DNA of 10,108 nucleotides from Rhodobacterales bacterium UBA5972 (GCA_002430125.1 DJBQ01000120.1:1-10108); one strand, 5' to 3'. Shown: positions 1 to 8,173, counted from the stretch's first letter. Translations and numbers: made by a program. Notes: generated by a model from the sequence alone, not told the origin.

Positions 1-268
1 CCCGCCTGTTCATGACGAGGATCAGGCCGATCCCGGTCGGCAGATATCGACGATGATCAGCAGGCATGGCGTGGATGTCGACGTTTCAGTTTTGGCGCGT
101 ACCATGCCGCGGGTCTCAGAAACGTTGCAACAACATGCCACTGATGTGGGGGCCGATATGATCGTGATCGGTGCCTATGGCCATTCGCGGTTTCGCGAAT
201 CCATTCTGGGCGGGGCGACGCGCGACTTGTTAGAACAAGCAAAGTTTCCGGTATTCATGGTGCATTGA
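1..268 (+). CDS. Universal stress protein (UspA family), 3' part
   Basis: The reading frame is open from the left window edge (first full codon at position 2), so the start lies outside and about 88 C-terminal residues are visible. The end carries the UspA-family signature: a GADMIVIGAYGHSRFRE segment, then LGGATRDLL and a closing PVFMVH. In the family, the G-x2-G-x9-G(S/T) pattern forms the ATP-binding site; here G-A-Y-G-H followed by the LGGATR stretch fits an ATP-binding-type Usp. The preceding stretch (VLARTMPRVSETLQQHA) matches the helix before the last strand. Usp proteins are cytoplasmic and induced by stress or growth arrest. The exact role here is unknown, but its place beside fnrL and hemN suggests a link to low-oxygen physiology (inference). 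It converges on fnrL with 29 bp between stop codons. Alphaproteobacterial Usp proteins are often two tandem domains of about 280 residues, and this could be the second domain. Confidence 0.9.
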   Translation, partial: PPVHDEDQADPGRQISTMISRHGVDVDVSVLARTMPRVSETLQQHATDVGADMIVIGAYGHSRFRESILGGATRDLLEQAKFPVFMVH

Positions 269-275
269 CCAAGCA

Positions 276-306
276 CTGACCTGATCGCTGTGGCGTATCA
301 GGTCAG
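276..306. terminator. Hairpin between convergent usp and fnrL genes, possible bidirectional terminator
   Basis: Perfect 10-bp arms CTGACCTGAT (276-285) and ATCAGGTCAG (297-306) are separated by 11 nt. Inside, CGC/GCG can add three pairs around a TGTG tetraloop with one bulged T. The right arm includes the fnrL stop codon (298-300), and the usp stop is 7 bp to the left of the hairpin. There is no T-run after the stem on either strand, so it is not a textbook intrinsic terminator. It may instead protect the 3' ends of both mRNAs or slow the polymerase. Confidence 0.5.
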
Positions 307-1056
307 CATGCCGCCGTCGGTGTCGTCACCTGTTTCGTTCAGTAAATTGGCGAAATTGGGAACTGAAATCACCCGTTTGCTTTCCAGAACGATTACGCCT
401 TCGCGTTTCAGGGTGGACATCTGGCGGCTGACGGTTTCCAGCGTCAGGCCCAGATAATCGGCCATCGCTTCGCGCGACAGTGGCAAGTCAAACCGCACTT
501 TCCCGGCGGCAGAACGCAGGCCTATATTGGCCTCGCGAGAGGCGATGATGGCAAGCAAGCTCGCGATCTTTTCGCGGGCCGTTTTGCGACCCAACAACAG
601 CATCCATTCACGCGCTGCGTCCAGTTCATCCAGTGTCATTTGCAGCAAACGCGGGCCAATGTTGGGCGAGGAGGTTAACAGCTTCTCGAACGGTGCCCGC
701 TGAAAACGACACAGTGTAACTTCGGTGGCGGCGACCACATCAAACGGGGCCAGGTTACGGCCAGGGCGTCCGACAAAGTCGCTGGGCAAAAGCAGACCAA
801 CCATCTGACGGCGGCCATCCTCCATGGTTTGCGACAAGGTTGCGACACCTTTTACGACCGAGCCGACAAATGCCATCTGATCCCCGGCCCAGACAATCGT
901 CTGACCCTGTTCATAGGTCTTGTAGGATTTCATGCTTTCCAGCAGCGCAAGCTCGTCGGTATCGCTGCGCGAACACACCGCCCGGTGGCGGATCGGACAT
1001 TCGCCGCAGTTGATGTTAAAGGCTTTCACTGCTTGCCCCGTTAGAATTGAAGCCAT
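298..1056 (-). CDS. fnrL: Crp/Fnr-family oxygen-responsive transcriptional regulator FnrL
   Basis: A 252-residue cytoplasmic regulator of the FNR class. The N terminus has C17-x2-C20-x7-C28, and a fourth cysteine sits at C116 (LCRF). Together these match the four ligands of the oxygen-labile 4Fe-4S cluster in FNR (E. coli Cys20, 23, 29, 122). Next come a cyclic-nucleotide-type beta barrel (about 35-125), a long dimerisation helix (about 135-165, LDELDAAREWML) and a C-terminal winged helix-turn-helix. The recognition helix reads ETVSR (207-211), giving the E-x2-S-R contacts that recognise TTGAT half-sites. A perfect such site lies 2 bp upstream of the start codon. Without oxygen the cluster is intact, the protein dimerises and it controls cbb3 oxidase, heme and related genes in Rhodobacterales. 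The gene is divergent from hemN. Start choice: the ATG has only a weak GAG 7 nt upstream; a GTG at codon 10 with an upstream GGGG is an alternative that keeps all cysteines. Confidence 0.95.
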   Translation of the reverse strand: MASILTGQAVKAFNINCGECPIRHRAVCSRSDTDELALLESMKSYKTYEQGQTIVWAGDQMAFVGSVVKGVATLSQTMEDGRRQMVGLLLPSDFVGRPGRNLAPFDVVAATEVTLCRFQRAPFEKLLTSSPNIGPRLLQMTLDELDAAREWMLLLGRKTAREKIASLLAIIASREANIGLRSAAGKVRFDLPLSREAMADYLGLTLETVSRQMSTLKREGVIVLESKRVISVPNFANLLNETGDDTDGGMLT

Positions 1057-1058
1057 AA

Positions 1059-1072
1059 TTGATCTCGATCAA
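1059..1072. promoter_or_regulatory. FNR box in the fnrL-hemN divergent region
   Basis: The sequence TTGATCTCGATCAA is a perfect TTGAT-N4-ATCAA palindrome, the established FNR/FnrL binding consensus. Its centre (1065.5) is 41.5 bp upstream of the A of the hemN ATG (1107), the standard class II activation spacing if hemN transcription begins at or next to its start codon. On the fnrL side it begins 2 bp beyond the start codon and covers the only Shine-Dalgarno-like triplet. A site there would lie downstream of any fnrL promoter and would be expected to repress (inference). Confidence 0.9.
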
Positions 1073-1091
1073 AGTTCAGCCGTCTGAATGT

Positions 1092-1105
1092 ACTCTAAAT
1101 AGAGT
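1092..1105. promoter_or_regulatory. Short palindrome overlapping possible -10 elements of hemN and fnrL
   Basis: ACTCTAAATAGAGT has 6-bp arms (ACTCTA/TAGAGT) around two bases and ends 1 bp before the hemN ATG. It contains TCTAAA (1094-1099), usable as a -10 for hemN at the right distance from the FNR box. On the other strand it contains TATTTA (1096-1101), a possible -10 for fnrL with TTGCTT 17 bp upstream. It may be only a by-product of overlapping divergent promoters, or an operator for an unidentified regulator. The -10 matches are weak. Confidence 0.35.
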
Positions 1106-1106
1106 G

Positions 1107-2462
1107 ATGGACAACATAAAGCAACTGAACCAGCTGGGCCTATTTGACGCTAAAGTGCCGCGTTACACAAGCTATCCAACAGCGCCACAGTTCACCACTG
1201 GCATTCAGGCCAAAGAATTTGAGGCTTGGTTGCGGGCGGTTACGCCGGGTTCGGCGATCTCGCTCTATCTGCACATCCCTTTTTGCAGGCGTTTATGCTG
1301 GTTTTGCGCCTGTCGCACCCAAGGCGTGAGCAAAGATGCCCCGGTGCTGTCCTATCTGAAAACTTTGAAAGACGAGCTGGCGATGGTCGCCGCGGCGTTG
1401 CCCAAAGATGTCACTCTGTCGCGGTTGCATTGGGGGGGTGGCACGCCAACGATCCTGTCAGCAGAGGCTATCATTTCGTTGGCCACTGCGGTTCGCGCGG
1501 TTTTACCCTTCGCACCTGCGGCCGAGTTTTCGGTCGAGATTGACCCAAGCGAAGTCGATGACGCGCGTTTAGATGCATTTGCTGGCGCTGGCATGAACCG
1601 GGCCAGCATTGGCATTCAGGATTTTGACCCAAAAATTCAAGCCGCGATTGGCCGCGAACAAAGCTATGAACTTACCAGCGATGTTGCTGACAAATTGCGC
1701 GCACGCGGCATTCACAGCCTGAACACCGATATTCTCTATGGGCTGCCGTTTCAGGATGCCGGCAGTATTGCCGACACCACGCGAAAGCTGCTTAGTTTGA
1801 ATCCGGATCGGGTGGCCCTTTACGGGTATGCCCATGTGCCTTGGATGGCGCGGCGCCAGACGATGATTCCCGAAGACAAACTGCCCACGGCAATGGAGCG
1901 TCTGGTTCTGGCCAATACCGCCCGCGACTTGTTTCTGGCTGCAGGTTATCGCGCCATTGGAATTGACCATTTCGCCAAAGTTGGTGACGGTTTGGATGTG
2001 GCGGCAAGGTCTGGCAAGCTCAGGCGGAACTTTCAGGGCTATACCGACGACACTTGCGATACGTTGATTGGGCTGGGTGCTTCTGCGATATCCAAACTGC
2101 CACAAGGCTATGTGCAGAATGCCAGCGCTACGGCATCTTACGTCGCCCAAATCCGTGATGATAAATTCGCATCGGCCCGCGGTCATGCCTCTACTGATGA
2201 TGACAAACTGCGCGCACGGGTAATCGAAGAAATCATGTGCACTTTTCAGGTGTCCTTATCCAAAGTCGAGGCCGAGTTGGACGTGATACCAGTCGATCTG
2301 CGGGCCGAGTTTGCACGTGTGCAGCAAAAATTCGCACACTACGCAAATTTTGACGGCGATCGCCTAAGCCTGACATCCAAGGCCCAGTTGTTGGCCCGCA
2401 TGGTGGCGCGCGAATTTGACGTATATGCAATGAACGAGCAGGGGCATTCGCTGGCGATATAA
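1107..2462 (+). CDS. hemN: Oxygen-independent coproporphyrinogen III oxidase (radical SAM)
   Basis: This 451-residue cytoplasmic radical SAM enzyme decarboxylates coproporphyrinogen III to protoporphyrinogen IX without oxygen, allowing heme (and, where present, bacteriochlorophyll) synthesis under anoxia. The N terminus LGLFDAKVPRYTSYPTAPQF is the HemN hallmark. The cluster motif C60-x3-C64-x2-C67-x-C69 in HIPFCRRLCWFCAC follows, with the extra CxC cysteine that separates true HemN from HemW-like proteins. GGGTP (110-114) is the SAM-binding glycine motif, then come the barrel segments SVEIDPSEV and NTDILYGLPFQ and a C-terminal HemN domain. Length matches the family (about 450-460). The frame is open back to a TTG at 1059, but that codon lies in the FNR box and adds residues outside the family pattern, so I chose the ATG at 1107. 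It has only AGAG 2 nt upstream, so the mRNA may be leaderless. FnrL activation is likely. The stop is 37 bp from the convergent yejF. Confidence 0.95.
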   Translation: MDNIKQLNQLGLFDAKVPRYTSYPTAPQFTTGIQAKEFEAWLRAVTPGSAISLYLHIPFCRRLCWFCACRTQGVSKDAPVLSYLKTLKDELAMVAAALPKDVTLSRLHWGGGTPTILSAEAIISLATAVRAVLPFAPAAEFSVEIDPSEVDDARLDAFAGAGMNRASIGIQDFDPKIQAAIGREQSYELTSDVADKLRARGIHSLNTDILYGLPFQDAGSIADTTRKLLSLNPDRVALYGYAHVPWMARRQTMIPEDKLPTAMERLVLANTARDLFLAAGYRAIGIDHFAKVGDGLDVAARSGKLRRNFQGYTDDTCDTLIGLGASAISKLPQGYVQNASATASYVAQIRDDKFASARGHASTDDDKLRARVIEEIMCTFQVSLSKVEAELDVIPVDLRAEFARVQQKFAHYANFDGDRLSLTSKAQLLARMVAREFDVYAMNEQGHSLAI

Positions 2463-2499
2463 CGGTCCGCGATCTTCGGTTTCCCCAACGCTTCCTGCC

Positions 2500-4089
2500 T
2501 TACCCCGCGGCCAAATCAAACGCGGCTTTCATCAAAGTCTTGGTATACTCCGTCCTTGGATGATCGAAGACCTGATCGCCGACGCCCTGTTCGACAATGT
2601 CGCCCTGTTTCATCACAAGCACTTTGTGACTTAGGGCACGCACAACTTTCAGGTCATGGCTGATGAACAGATACGCCAGTTTGTGCTGCCGTTGCAGATC
2701 CCGCAGCAGGTCAACGATTTGCACCTGAACCGTCATGTCCAAAGCCGAGGTTGGCTCGTCCAGTACCACCAGTTTCGGGCGCAGGATCATCGCGCGGGCA
2801 ATGGCGATACGTTGGCGCTGGCCGCCTGAAAATTCGTGCGGATAGCGGCCCATCATATCACGCGTCAAGCCCACCTCGGTCAGGATGTCACCCACCAACT
2901 GATGCGCGTCTTTCCCGACGGGCACGCCGTGAACCCCCAACCCTTCGGCGACGATTTGCTCCACCGTCAGGCGTGGTGACAGCGATCCATAGGGATCTTG
3001 AAACACCATCTGCATGTCTTTGCGCAGCGGCCGCAGTTGTTTATTTTTCCACCCCTGAACGTCTTGCCCGACAAATGAAATTCGCCCGGTTGACGACACC
3101 AACCGCATGATCCCCAGCGCCAGCGTGGTTTTTCCAGACCCACTTTCGCCAACAATCCCAAGGGTTTCGCTTTCCCTGATATCAAAGCTGGCCTCGTTCA
3201 CCGCCTTGATGTGCCCGACCGTACGACGCATCACGCCGCGCCTGATCGGAAACCAGACGCGCACCTTTTCAGCACTCAGGATTGGTTTTGAATTAGCCGG
3301 CACCGGATCAGGCCGCCCGGTTGGCTCCGCCGCCAGCAGTTTCTGGGTATAGGGATGTTGCGGATTGGCGAAAATCTCGGCGGTTGGCCCGGATTCAACA
3401 ATTTCACCGCCCTGCATAACGTAAACCCGGTCGGCGATTTTACGCACGATGGCCAGATCATGGGTGATGAACAGCATCCCCATGCCTTCGGCCTTTTGGA
3501 TATCAGCCAGAAGGTCCAGAATTTGCGCCTGAATGGTGACGTCCACCGCTGTGGTCGGTTCATCTGCAATCAACAGATCAGGGCCGTTGGCAAGTGCCAT
3601 TGCGATCATGATCCGCTGGCGTTGCCCACCGGAAAACTGGTGCGGATAGTCGTTCAAACGGCTGCGCGGATCACGGATACCAACCTTCTCAAGCAGGTCG
3701 ACGATTCTGTCCCGCGCCGTCGCGCCGGTCAGGCCGGAATGCAGCGCAATGCTTTCGCCGATTTGCTGTTCCAGCTTGTGCAGCGGATTAAGCGAGGTCA
3801 TCGGTTCCTGAAAAATGAAACTGATATCGTTGCCGCGAACCCGCCGCAGGGTCTTTGCATCCGCTCCAACCATTTCGGTGCCACGATAGATGATCGAACC
3901 GGAAATATGCGCTGAATCCGGCAGCAATTTCACTGTGGATAGCGCTGTTACCGATTTACCCGAGCCGCTTTCGCCGACCAGACCGACGGTTTCACCGGCT
4001 TTGATATAAAACGAAACCTTGCGAACAACTGCATTGCCGCGCCCGAAAGCCACTGAAAGGTCTGTGACGCTGAGGATTGTCTCGCTCAT
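2500..4089 (-). CDS. yejF: Peptide ABC importer, duplicated ATPase subunit (YejF-like)
   Basis: This 529-residue protein holds two ABC ATPase domains in tandem, so one chain supplies both nucleotide-binding sites. Domain 1: Walker A GESGSGKS (39-46), Q-loop FQEP (93-96), signature FSGGQRQR (152-159), Walker B LLIADEP (172-178), H-loop THD (209-211). An oligopeptide-transporter tail follows (HPYTQKLL, 245-252). Domain 2 starts near 270, with Walker A GESGSGKT (314-321), FQDP, a second [15 protein letters not shown] and SHD. All catalytic residues are present in both halves. The layout and length match E. coli YejF (529 residues), which powers the YejABEF importer at the inner membrane. It is last in the operon, and its ATG overlaps the yejE stop by 4 bp (ATGA), indicating translational coupling. 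DppD/DppF-type fusions such as GsiA are the alternative, but the flanking permeases favour Yej. Confidence 0.93.
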   Translation of the reverse strand: MSETILSVTDLSVAFGRGNAVVRKVSFYIKAGETVGLVGESGSGKSVTALSTVKLLPDSAHISGSIIYRGTEMVGADAKTLRRVRGNDISFIFQEPMTSLNPLHKLEQQIGESIALHSGLTGATARDRIVDLLEKVGIRDPRSRLNDYPHQFSGGQRQRIMIAMALANGPDLLIADEPTTAVDVTIQAQILDLLADIQKAEGMGMLFITHDLAIVRKIADRVYVMQGGEIVESGPTAEIFANPQHPYTQKLLAAEPTGRPDPVPANSKPILSAEKVRVWFPIRRGVMRRTVGHIKAVNEASFDIRESETLGIVGESGSGKTTLALGIMRLVSSTGRISFVGQDVQGWKNKQLRPLRKDMQMVFQDPYGSLSPRLTVEQIVAEGLGVHGVPVGKDAHQLVGDILTEVGLTRDMMGRYPHEFSGGQRQRIAIARAMILRPKLVVLDEPTSALDMTVQVQIVDLLRDLQRQHKLAYLFISHDLKVVRALSHKVLVMKQGDIVEQGVGDQVFDHPRTEYTKTLMKAAFDLAAG

Positions 4090-5204
4090 TGAAAGGTCTT
4101 TCTGGGGTCAAACGCGTCGCGCACGCCTTCGAAAATGAACACCAGCAACGACAGCATCACGGCAAACGTGGTGAAAGCCGCAAAAGCCAGCCACGGGGCT
4201 TGCAAGTTCTGTTTGGCCTGCAATGCCAACTCGCCCAGTGAAGGATATGACGCAGGCAATCCAAAGCCCAAAAAATCAAGCGACGCCAGCGACCCGATTG
4301 CGCCGGTAATCAGGAACGGCAGAAACGTCACCGTCGCCACCATCGCGTTTGGCAGAATATGCCGGAACATGATTTTCCAGTCACCAACCCCCAAGGCCCG
4401 CGCCGCGCGGGTATATTCAAAGTTCCGCGCCCGCAGAAATTCTGCCCGCACCAGTCCGACCAACGAGGTCCAACTGAACAACGCGATCAGCAGCGCCAGA
4501 ATTTGGAAATTCATCGTGAAAATCGCGCCCATGATAATGATGATGTAAAGGCTGGGGATATTGCCCCAAATTTCAACGATACGCTGAAACACCAGATCCA
4601 CCCAGCCGCCGAAATAACCCATCGACGCGCCCGCAGCGATGCCGATCACCGATGAAACCGTCACTACAAACAGCGCGAAAACCGTTGATATCCGGAACCC
4701 GTAAATGATCCGCGCCACCACATCGCGGGTTTGGTCATCAGTGCCCAGCCAATGTTTCGCATCCGGCGGACCGGGGGCGGGTTGCACGTCGTAATTCACC
4801 GTGTTGAAGGAATAGGGCACCAACGGCCAGATCATCCAGCCTTTTTGGATTTTCTCGCCAGCGATTTTACCGTCCTCTGCATCCACCATCACGCCTTCGG
4901 GGTCGTCAAGGCATGGCTCGAGCAATCCGCCCGACAGAATCAGGCATTGCACGACCTCGTCTTTGAACACCGCCTGGGTCTTTTCCTCGCCGCCAAAGTC
5001 GGTTTCGGGGTGGAACTGGAACGCGGTCAGATAAAGCTCGCCGCGATAGGACACCAACAGTGGTTTGTCATTGGCGATCAATTCCGCGAACAGGCAGCCG
5101 AAAAACAGGATCAAGAAAAGCCACAGCGAATAAAACGCCCGTCGGTTGGCGGTGAAATTCTGCCAACGCCGCGCGCCCAGACTGCCCGCCTTGAAAAGCC
5201 TCAT
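4086..5204 (-). CDS. yejE: Peptide ABC importer permease (YejE-like)
   Basis: This 372-residue inner-membrane permease is of the DppC/OppC type. TM1 is at about 26-44 ([19 protein letters not shown]), followed by a periplasmic stretch to about 165 and then five further hydrophobic segments. The conserved approach [20 protein letters not shown] precedes the transport domain. The cytoplasmic EAA loop, which docks to the ATPase, reads [38 protein letters not shown] is typical of YejE. It is longer than E. coli YejE (about 341), and the extra length seems to fall in the first periplasmic segment, which has two cysteines (C87, C98) that could form a disulfide. It pairs with YejB to form the channel. 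It overlaps yejB by 4 bp upstream and yejF by 4 bp downstream. Confidence 0.93.
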   Translation of the reverse strand: MRLFKAGSLGARRWQNFTANRRAFYSLWLFLILFFGCLFAELIANDKPLLVSYRGELYLTAFQFHPETDFGGEEKTQAVFKDEVVQCLILSGGLLEPCLDDPEGVMVDAEDGKIAGEKIQKGWMIWPLVPYSFNTVNYDVQPAPGPPDAKHWLGTDDQTRDVVARIIYGFRISTVFALFVVTVSSVIGIAAGASMGYFGGWVDLVFQRIVEIWGNIPSLYIIIIMGAIFTMNFQILALLIALFSWTSLVGLVRAEFLRARNFEYTRAARALGVGDWKIMFRHILPNAMVATVTFLPFLITGAIGSLASLDFLGFGLPASYPSLGELALQAKQNLQAPWLAFAAFTTFAVMLSLLVFIFEGVRDAFDPRKTFQ

Positions 5205-6277
5205 GTTTCACGGCTTTCAAAGTCGATCCGCGGATCAACCCAGACATAGGTGATATCCGTCAGCAAGCCGACAAACAGCCCGATCAGCCCAAACACATAA
5301 AGCGTGCCGAACATCACCGCATAGTCGCGGTTCACCGCTGCCTCGAACCCCAAACGGCCCATACCGTCGAGTGAGAAAACCAGTTCGATAATCAGGCTAC
5401 CGGTAAAGAAAATCCCGATAAACGCGGCAGGAAATCCGGCGATCACAATCAGCATGGCATTGCGGAAAACATGGCCGTAAAACACCCGTGCTTCGGTCAG
5501 CCCCTTGGCCCGCGCCGTCATCACATATTGTTTTTTGATCTCGTCCAGAAAGCTGTTTTTGGTCAGCAATGTCAGCGTCGCGAAAGCTGCGATTGTGTTG
5601 GCGGTGACCGGCAAAACAACATGCCAAAGGTAGTCGCCAATCTGCCCCAGAAGGCTGAGTTCATCAAACCGATCCGATGTCAAACCACGCAGCGGGAACC
5701 ATTTCAAGTAAGACCCACCCGCGAACAGCACCAGCAACAGAATAGCAAACAGAAACCCTGGAATGGCATAAGCCACGATGATAATACCCGAGGTCCAAGT
5801 GTCAAAGCTGCTGCCATCTTTCACCGCCTTGCGAATTCCAAGGGGGATCGAGATCAGGTAAGCCAGCAAAGTCGTCCACAGTCCTAAGCTTATGGAAACA
5901 GGCAGTTTTTCCAGCACAAGATCGGTCACTTTGATTGATCTGAAATAACTTTCACCGAAATCAAACCTAAGATACTTCCACATCATAATGAAAAACTGCT
6001 GCAACGGCGGCTTGTCAAAGCCGAATTCTTTTTCCAACTTTTTGATGTAATCCTCGGGCAGACCCTTGGACCCCTGATAAGCACTTTGGCTGCCTTGCGC
6101 CACTTCCTGCCCACCACCGGTGATGCGGTCGGTGGCAGATGAAGATTCCTCGATCTGACTTATGATGTGTTCAATCGGACCGCCCGGCACGAACTGCACA
6201 AGCGTGAAATTCACGATCATGATCCCAAGCAATGTCGGGATCATCAGCAAAATGCGTCGGATGAGATAGGCGCCCAT
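5201..6277 (-). CDS. yejB: Peptide ABC importer permease (YejB-like)
   Basis: This 358-residue inner-membrane permease is of the DppB/OppB type, close in length to E. coli YejB (364). It starts with the family N terminus ([23 protein letters not shown]1 about 9-30). A Gly/Ser-rich periplasmic stretch follows (about 40-75), then the conserved [14 protein letters not shown] and DFGESYFRS. The core has five more membrane segments, with the EAA docking loop [22 protein letters not shown]. The C terminus ends [14 protein letters not shown], as in YejB. It forms the translocation pore with YejE. The start ATG lies 18 bp after the binding-protein gene, with an AGG about 9 nt upstream as a ribosome binding site. 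The stop overlaps the yejE start (ATGA). Confidence 0.93.
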   Translation of the reverse strand: MGAYLIRRILLMIPTLLGIMIVNFTLVQFVPGGPIEHIISQIEESSSATDRITGGGQEVAQGSQSAYQGSKGLPEDYIKKLEKEFGFDKPPLQQFFIMMWKYLRFDFGESYFRSIKVTDLVLEKLPVSISLGLWTTLLAYLISIPLGIRKAVKDGSSFDTWTSGIIIVAYAIPGFLFAILLLVLFAGGSYLKWFPLRGLTSDRFDELSLLGQIGDYLWHVVLPVTANTIAAFATLTLLTKNSFLDEIKKQYVMTARAKGLTEARVFYGHVFRNAMLIVIAGFPAAFIGIFFTGSLIIELVFSLDGMGRLGFEAAVNRDYAVMFGTLYVFGLIGLFVGLLTDITYVWVDPRIDFESRET

Positions 6278-6295
6278 TGCGCTTGCCTGCCTTGC

Positions 6296-8173
6296 TTAAA
6301 GGGCCCCGGCCGCTTTCAGCCGGGCTGCTTTGGCGTCGTCATACCACCAGATTGACAGTTCGCCCATACCAAAGGGTGGCAAAACTGCGGGGCGCGAGAA
6401 AACATCAAGATACGCAATGTTGTGATAGGGATTATACCATTGCGGCACCCAGACATGCAGACTGCGCAGCGCCCGATCCAAAGCCTTGACGGCGGTATTC
6501 AGTTCCTCGCGGCTTTTTGCCTGTTCAATCGTGTCGATCAGCGCGTCAATCGCCGGGTTGGCTATGCCGGCAATATTTCGCGATCCCTGAATTGCCGCGG
6601 CCTTGCTGGAAAAATAGCCACGCAATTCCGCGCCGGGCGTCAGTGACATCACATAGCGGCGCACCACGATATCAAAATCAAAGGTTTTTTCGCGTTCGGT
6701 TTGCTGGGCGTTATCAATAGAACTTAGCACTGCCTTGATACCAAGGCGCTTCAGGTTCTCGACGTAAGGGTTCATGATACGCTCGAAACTCGGGCTGTCG
6801 TTCAGGAAAGTGATCTCAAGCTGCTCGCCTTTGTCATTCTGCCGTGTGCCCTGAACAACGTTCCAGCCAGCCGCGTCCAACAGTTTTCCGGCATTGCGCA
6901 AAACCGAACGGTCCAGTTGCGTGGGTTTGGACACCAACGGTGAAACCGGCGGATCGGTAAAGATGCTGGCGGGTAAATCCGCCTTCAAGGGTTCCAACAA
7001 GGCCAGTTCGGCCTCGGTCGGCAGGCCCTCTGCTTGCAACGTAGAGTTTTCCCAAAACGAATCTGTGCGTTTGTAAAGCCCGTAAAACAGCGCCTCGTTG
7101 GACCATTCAAAATTAAACGCCATGCCAATGGCTTGCCGGACCCGCGGATCCTTGAACTTGTCACGCCGCAGATTGAACCAAAACCCCTGCGTGCCGGATG
7201 GATTGGCGTCACTGATCTGCTCGCGCTTTACATAGCCGTCATTCAGCGCCGGAAAGTCATAAGAGGTGGCCCAGACCTTTGACGAATACTCTTCGCGGAA
7301 ATTATAGCTGCCGCCTTTGAAACCCTCAAAAGCCGCCGTGTAATCGGTGAAATATTCCACCCTGATGGTATCGAAATTGTTCTGCCCGATATTGATCGGC
7401 AAACTATTACCCCAATAATCATCCCGTCGCTTGTAAAGAACCGTCTTACCCGGTGAGACCTTTTCCAACTGGTAAATGCCAGACCCCAATCCGGGCTCCA
7501 GCGTGCTTTCAGCAAAGTCGCGGCTGGCGTAATAAGCCTTTGAAAACACCGGCAAGCCACCAACCTGCGACGGAGCTTCACGTGGTGCGCCCGGCTTGAA
7601 CGTAAATTTCACGCGCAGTGTTTCCAGTGCCTCGGCTTTCTCAACAAAGCTTAAAGTGTTGGCTAAACTCGGCGCGCCTTTTTCAATCAGAACATTGAAG
7701 GAAAAGACTACATCCTCGGCCGTGACCGGGCTGCCATCGGAAAACCGTGCCTCGGGGCGGATATCGAAAATCACCCAATCCCGGCTTGCAGGATATTCAA
7801 CACTTTCAGCCAACAAACCGTAAGCCGCGTCAGGTTCGTCCAACGTGCTGGTTAAAAGGCTTTCAAACATGATGTTGGACAACGACGCCGCTTGGCCCTT
7901 CAGAATATATGGCGACATCGAATCAAACGTGCCAAACGCCCAGGTAGAAAATTCGCCACCCTTCGGCGCATCCGGGTTCACATAGTCCAAATGCTTGAAA
8001 TCCGCTGGATATTTCAGATCGCCAAAGGTCGAGATCCCGTGCGCCTTGATCACTTTTTCCTCGGCCATGACCGAAACAGTCATCGCCAGCAGGATCAGGA
8101 TTATGGCGGCTATTCCGATCAGTCCGATTGCGGGCCTATGTCGGGCAAGAACCTGTGGCTTGGCGTGCTGCAT
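6296..8173 (-). CDS. yejA: Periplasmic peptide-binding protein of Yej-type importer (SBP family 5)
   Basis: First gene of the importer operon, 625 residues from the chosen start. It has a Sec signal peptide: a basic N-region (K5, R11, R13), a hydrophobic core at about 15-35 and a likely cleavage after A37 (VMA, then EEK). The mature protein opens with IKAHGISTFGDLKYP and PDAPKGGEFSTWAFGTFD, the pattern of the YejA branch of the OppA/DppA family (SBP_bac_5). FSDGSPVTAEDVVFSF and DPRVRQAIGMAFNFEW are further family blocks. It captures oligopeptide-like substrates in the periplasm and delivers them to YejBE. Start choice: the frame runs upstream to a TTG at 8239, but the ATG at 8173 has AGAGG 7 nt upstream and puts the signal peptide at the N terminus. 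The real substrate cannot be read from sequence; E. coli YejA is known for microcin C, and rhizobial and Brucella relatives for peptide resistance. Confidence 0.92.
   Translation of the reverse strand: MQHAKPQVLARHRPAIGLIGIAAIILILLAMTVSVMAEEKVIKAHGISTFGDLKYPADFKHLDYVNPDAPKGGEFSTWAFGTFDSMSPYILKGQAASLSNIMFESLLTSTLDEPDAAYGLLAESVEYPASRDWVIFDIRPEARFSDGSPVTAEDVVFSFNVLIEKGAPSLANTLSFVEKAEALETLRVKFTFKPGAPREAPSQVGGLPVFSKAYYASRDFAESTLEPGLGSGIYQLEKVSPGKTVLYKRRDDYWGNSLPINIGQNNFDTIRVEYFTDYTAAFEGFKGGSYNFREEYSSKVWATSYDFPALNDGYVKREQISDANPSGTQGFWFNLRRDKFKDPRVRQAIGMAFNFEWSNEALFYGLYKRTDSFWENSTLQAEGLPTEAELALLEPLKADLPASIFTDPPVSPLVSKPTQLDRSVLRNAGKLLDAAGWNVVQGTRQNDKGEQLEITFLNDSPSFERIMNPYVENLKRLGIKAVLSSIDNAQQTEREKTFDFDIVVRRYVMSLTPGAELRGYFSSKAAAIQGSRNIAGIANPAIDALIDTIEQAKSREELNTAVKALDRALRSLHVWVPQWYNPYHNIAYLDVFSRPAVLPPFGMGELSIWWYDDAKAARLKAAGAL

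Noticed and set aside
1059..1106. TTG-initiated upstream extension of hemN
   Set aside because: The TTG is the first three bases of the FNR box and the extra 16 residues do not look like the HemN family; the ATG at 1107 gives the usual N terminus.
1569..2186. Long open frame antisense to hemN
   Set aside because: It is wholly inside hemN on the opposite strand, resembles no family I know, and has the composition expected of a shadow of a GC-rich gene.
2463..2499. Possible terminator between the convergent hemN and yejF genes
   Set aside because: I looked for a GC-rich hairpin with a T-run on either strand in this 37-bp gap and did not find one.
3355..3915. Long open frame antisense to yejF
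   Set aside because: Complement of a clear ABC ATPase domain; no recognisable domain or ribosome binding site.
4731..5249. Open frame antisense to yejE reaching into the end of yejB
   Set aside because: It overlaps two strongly supported permease genes and has no family resemblance.
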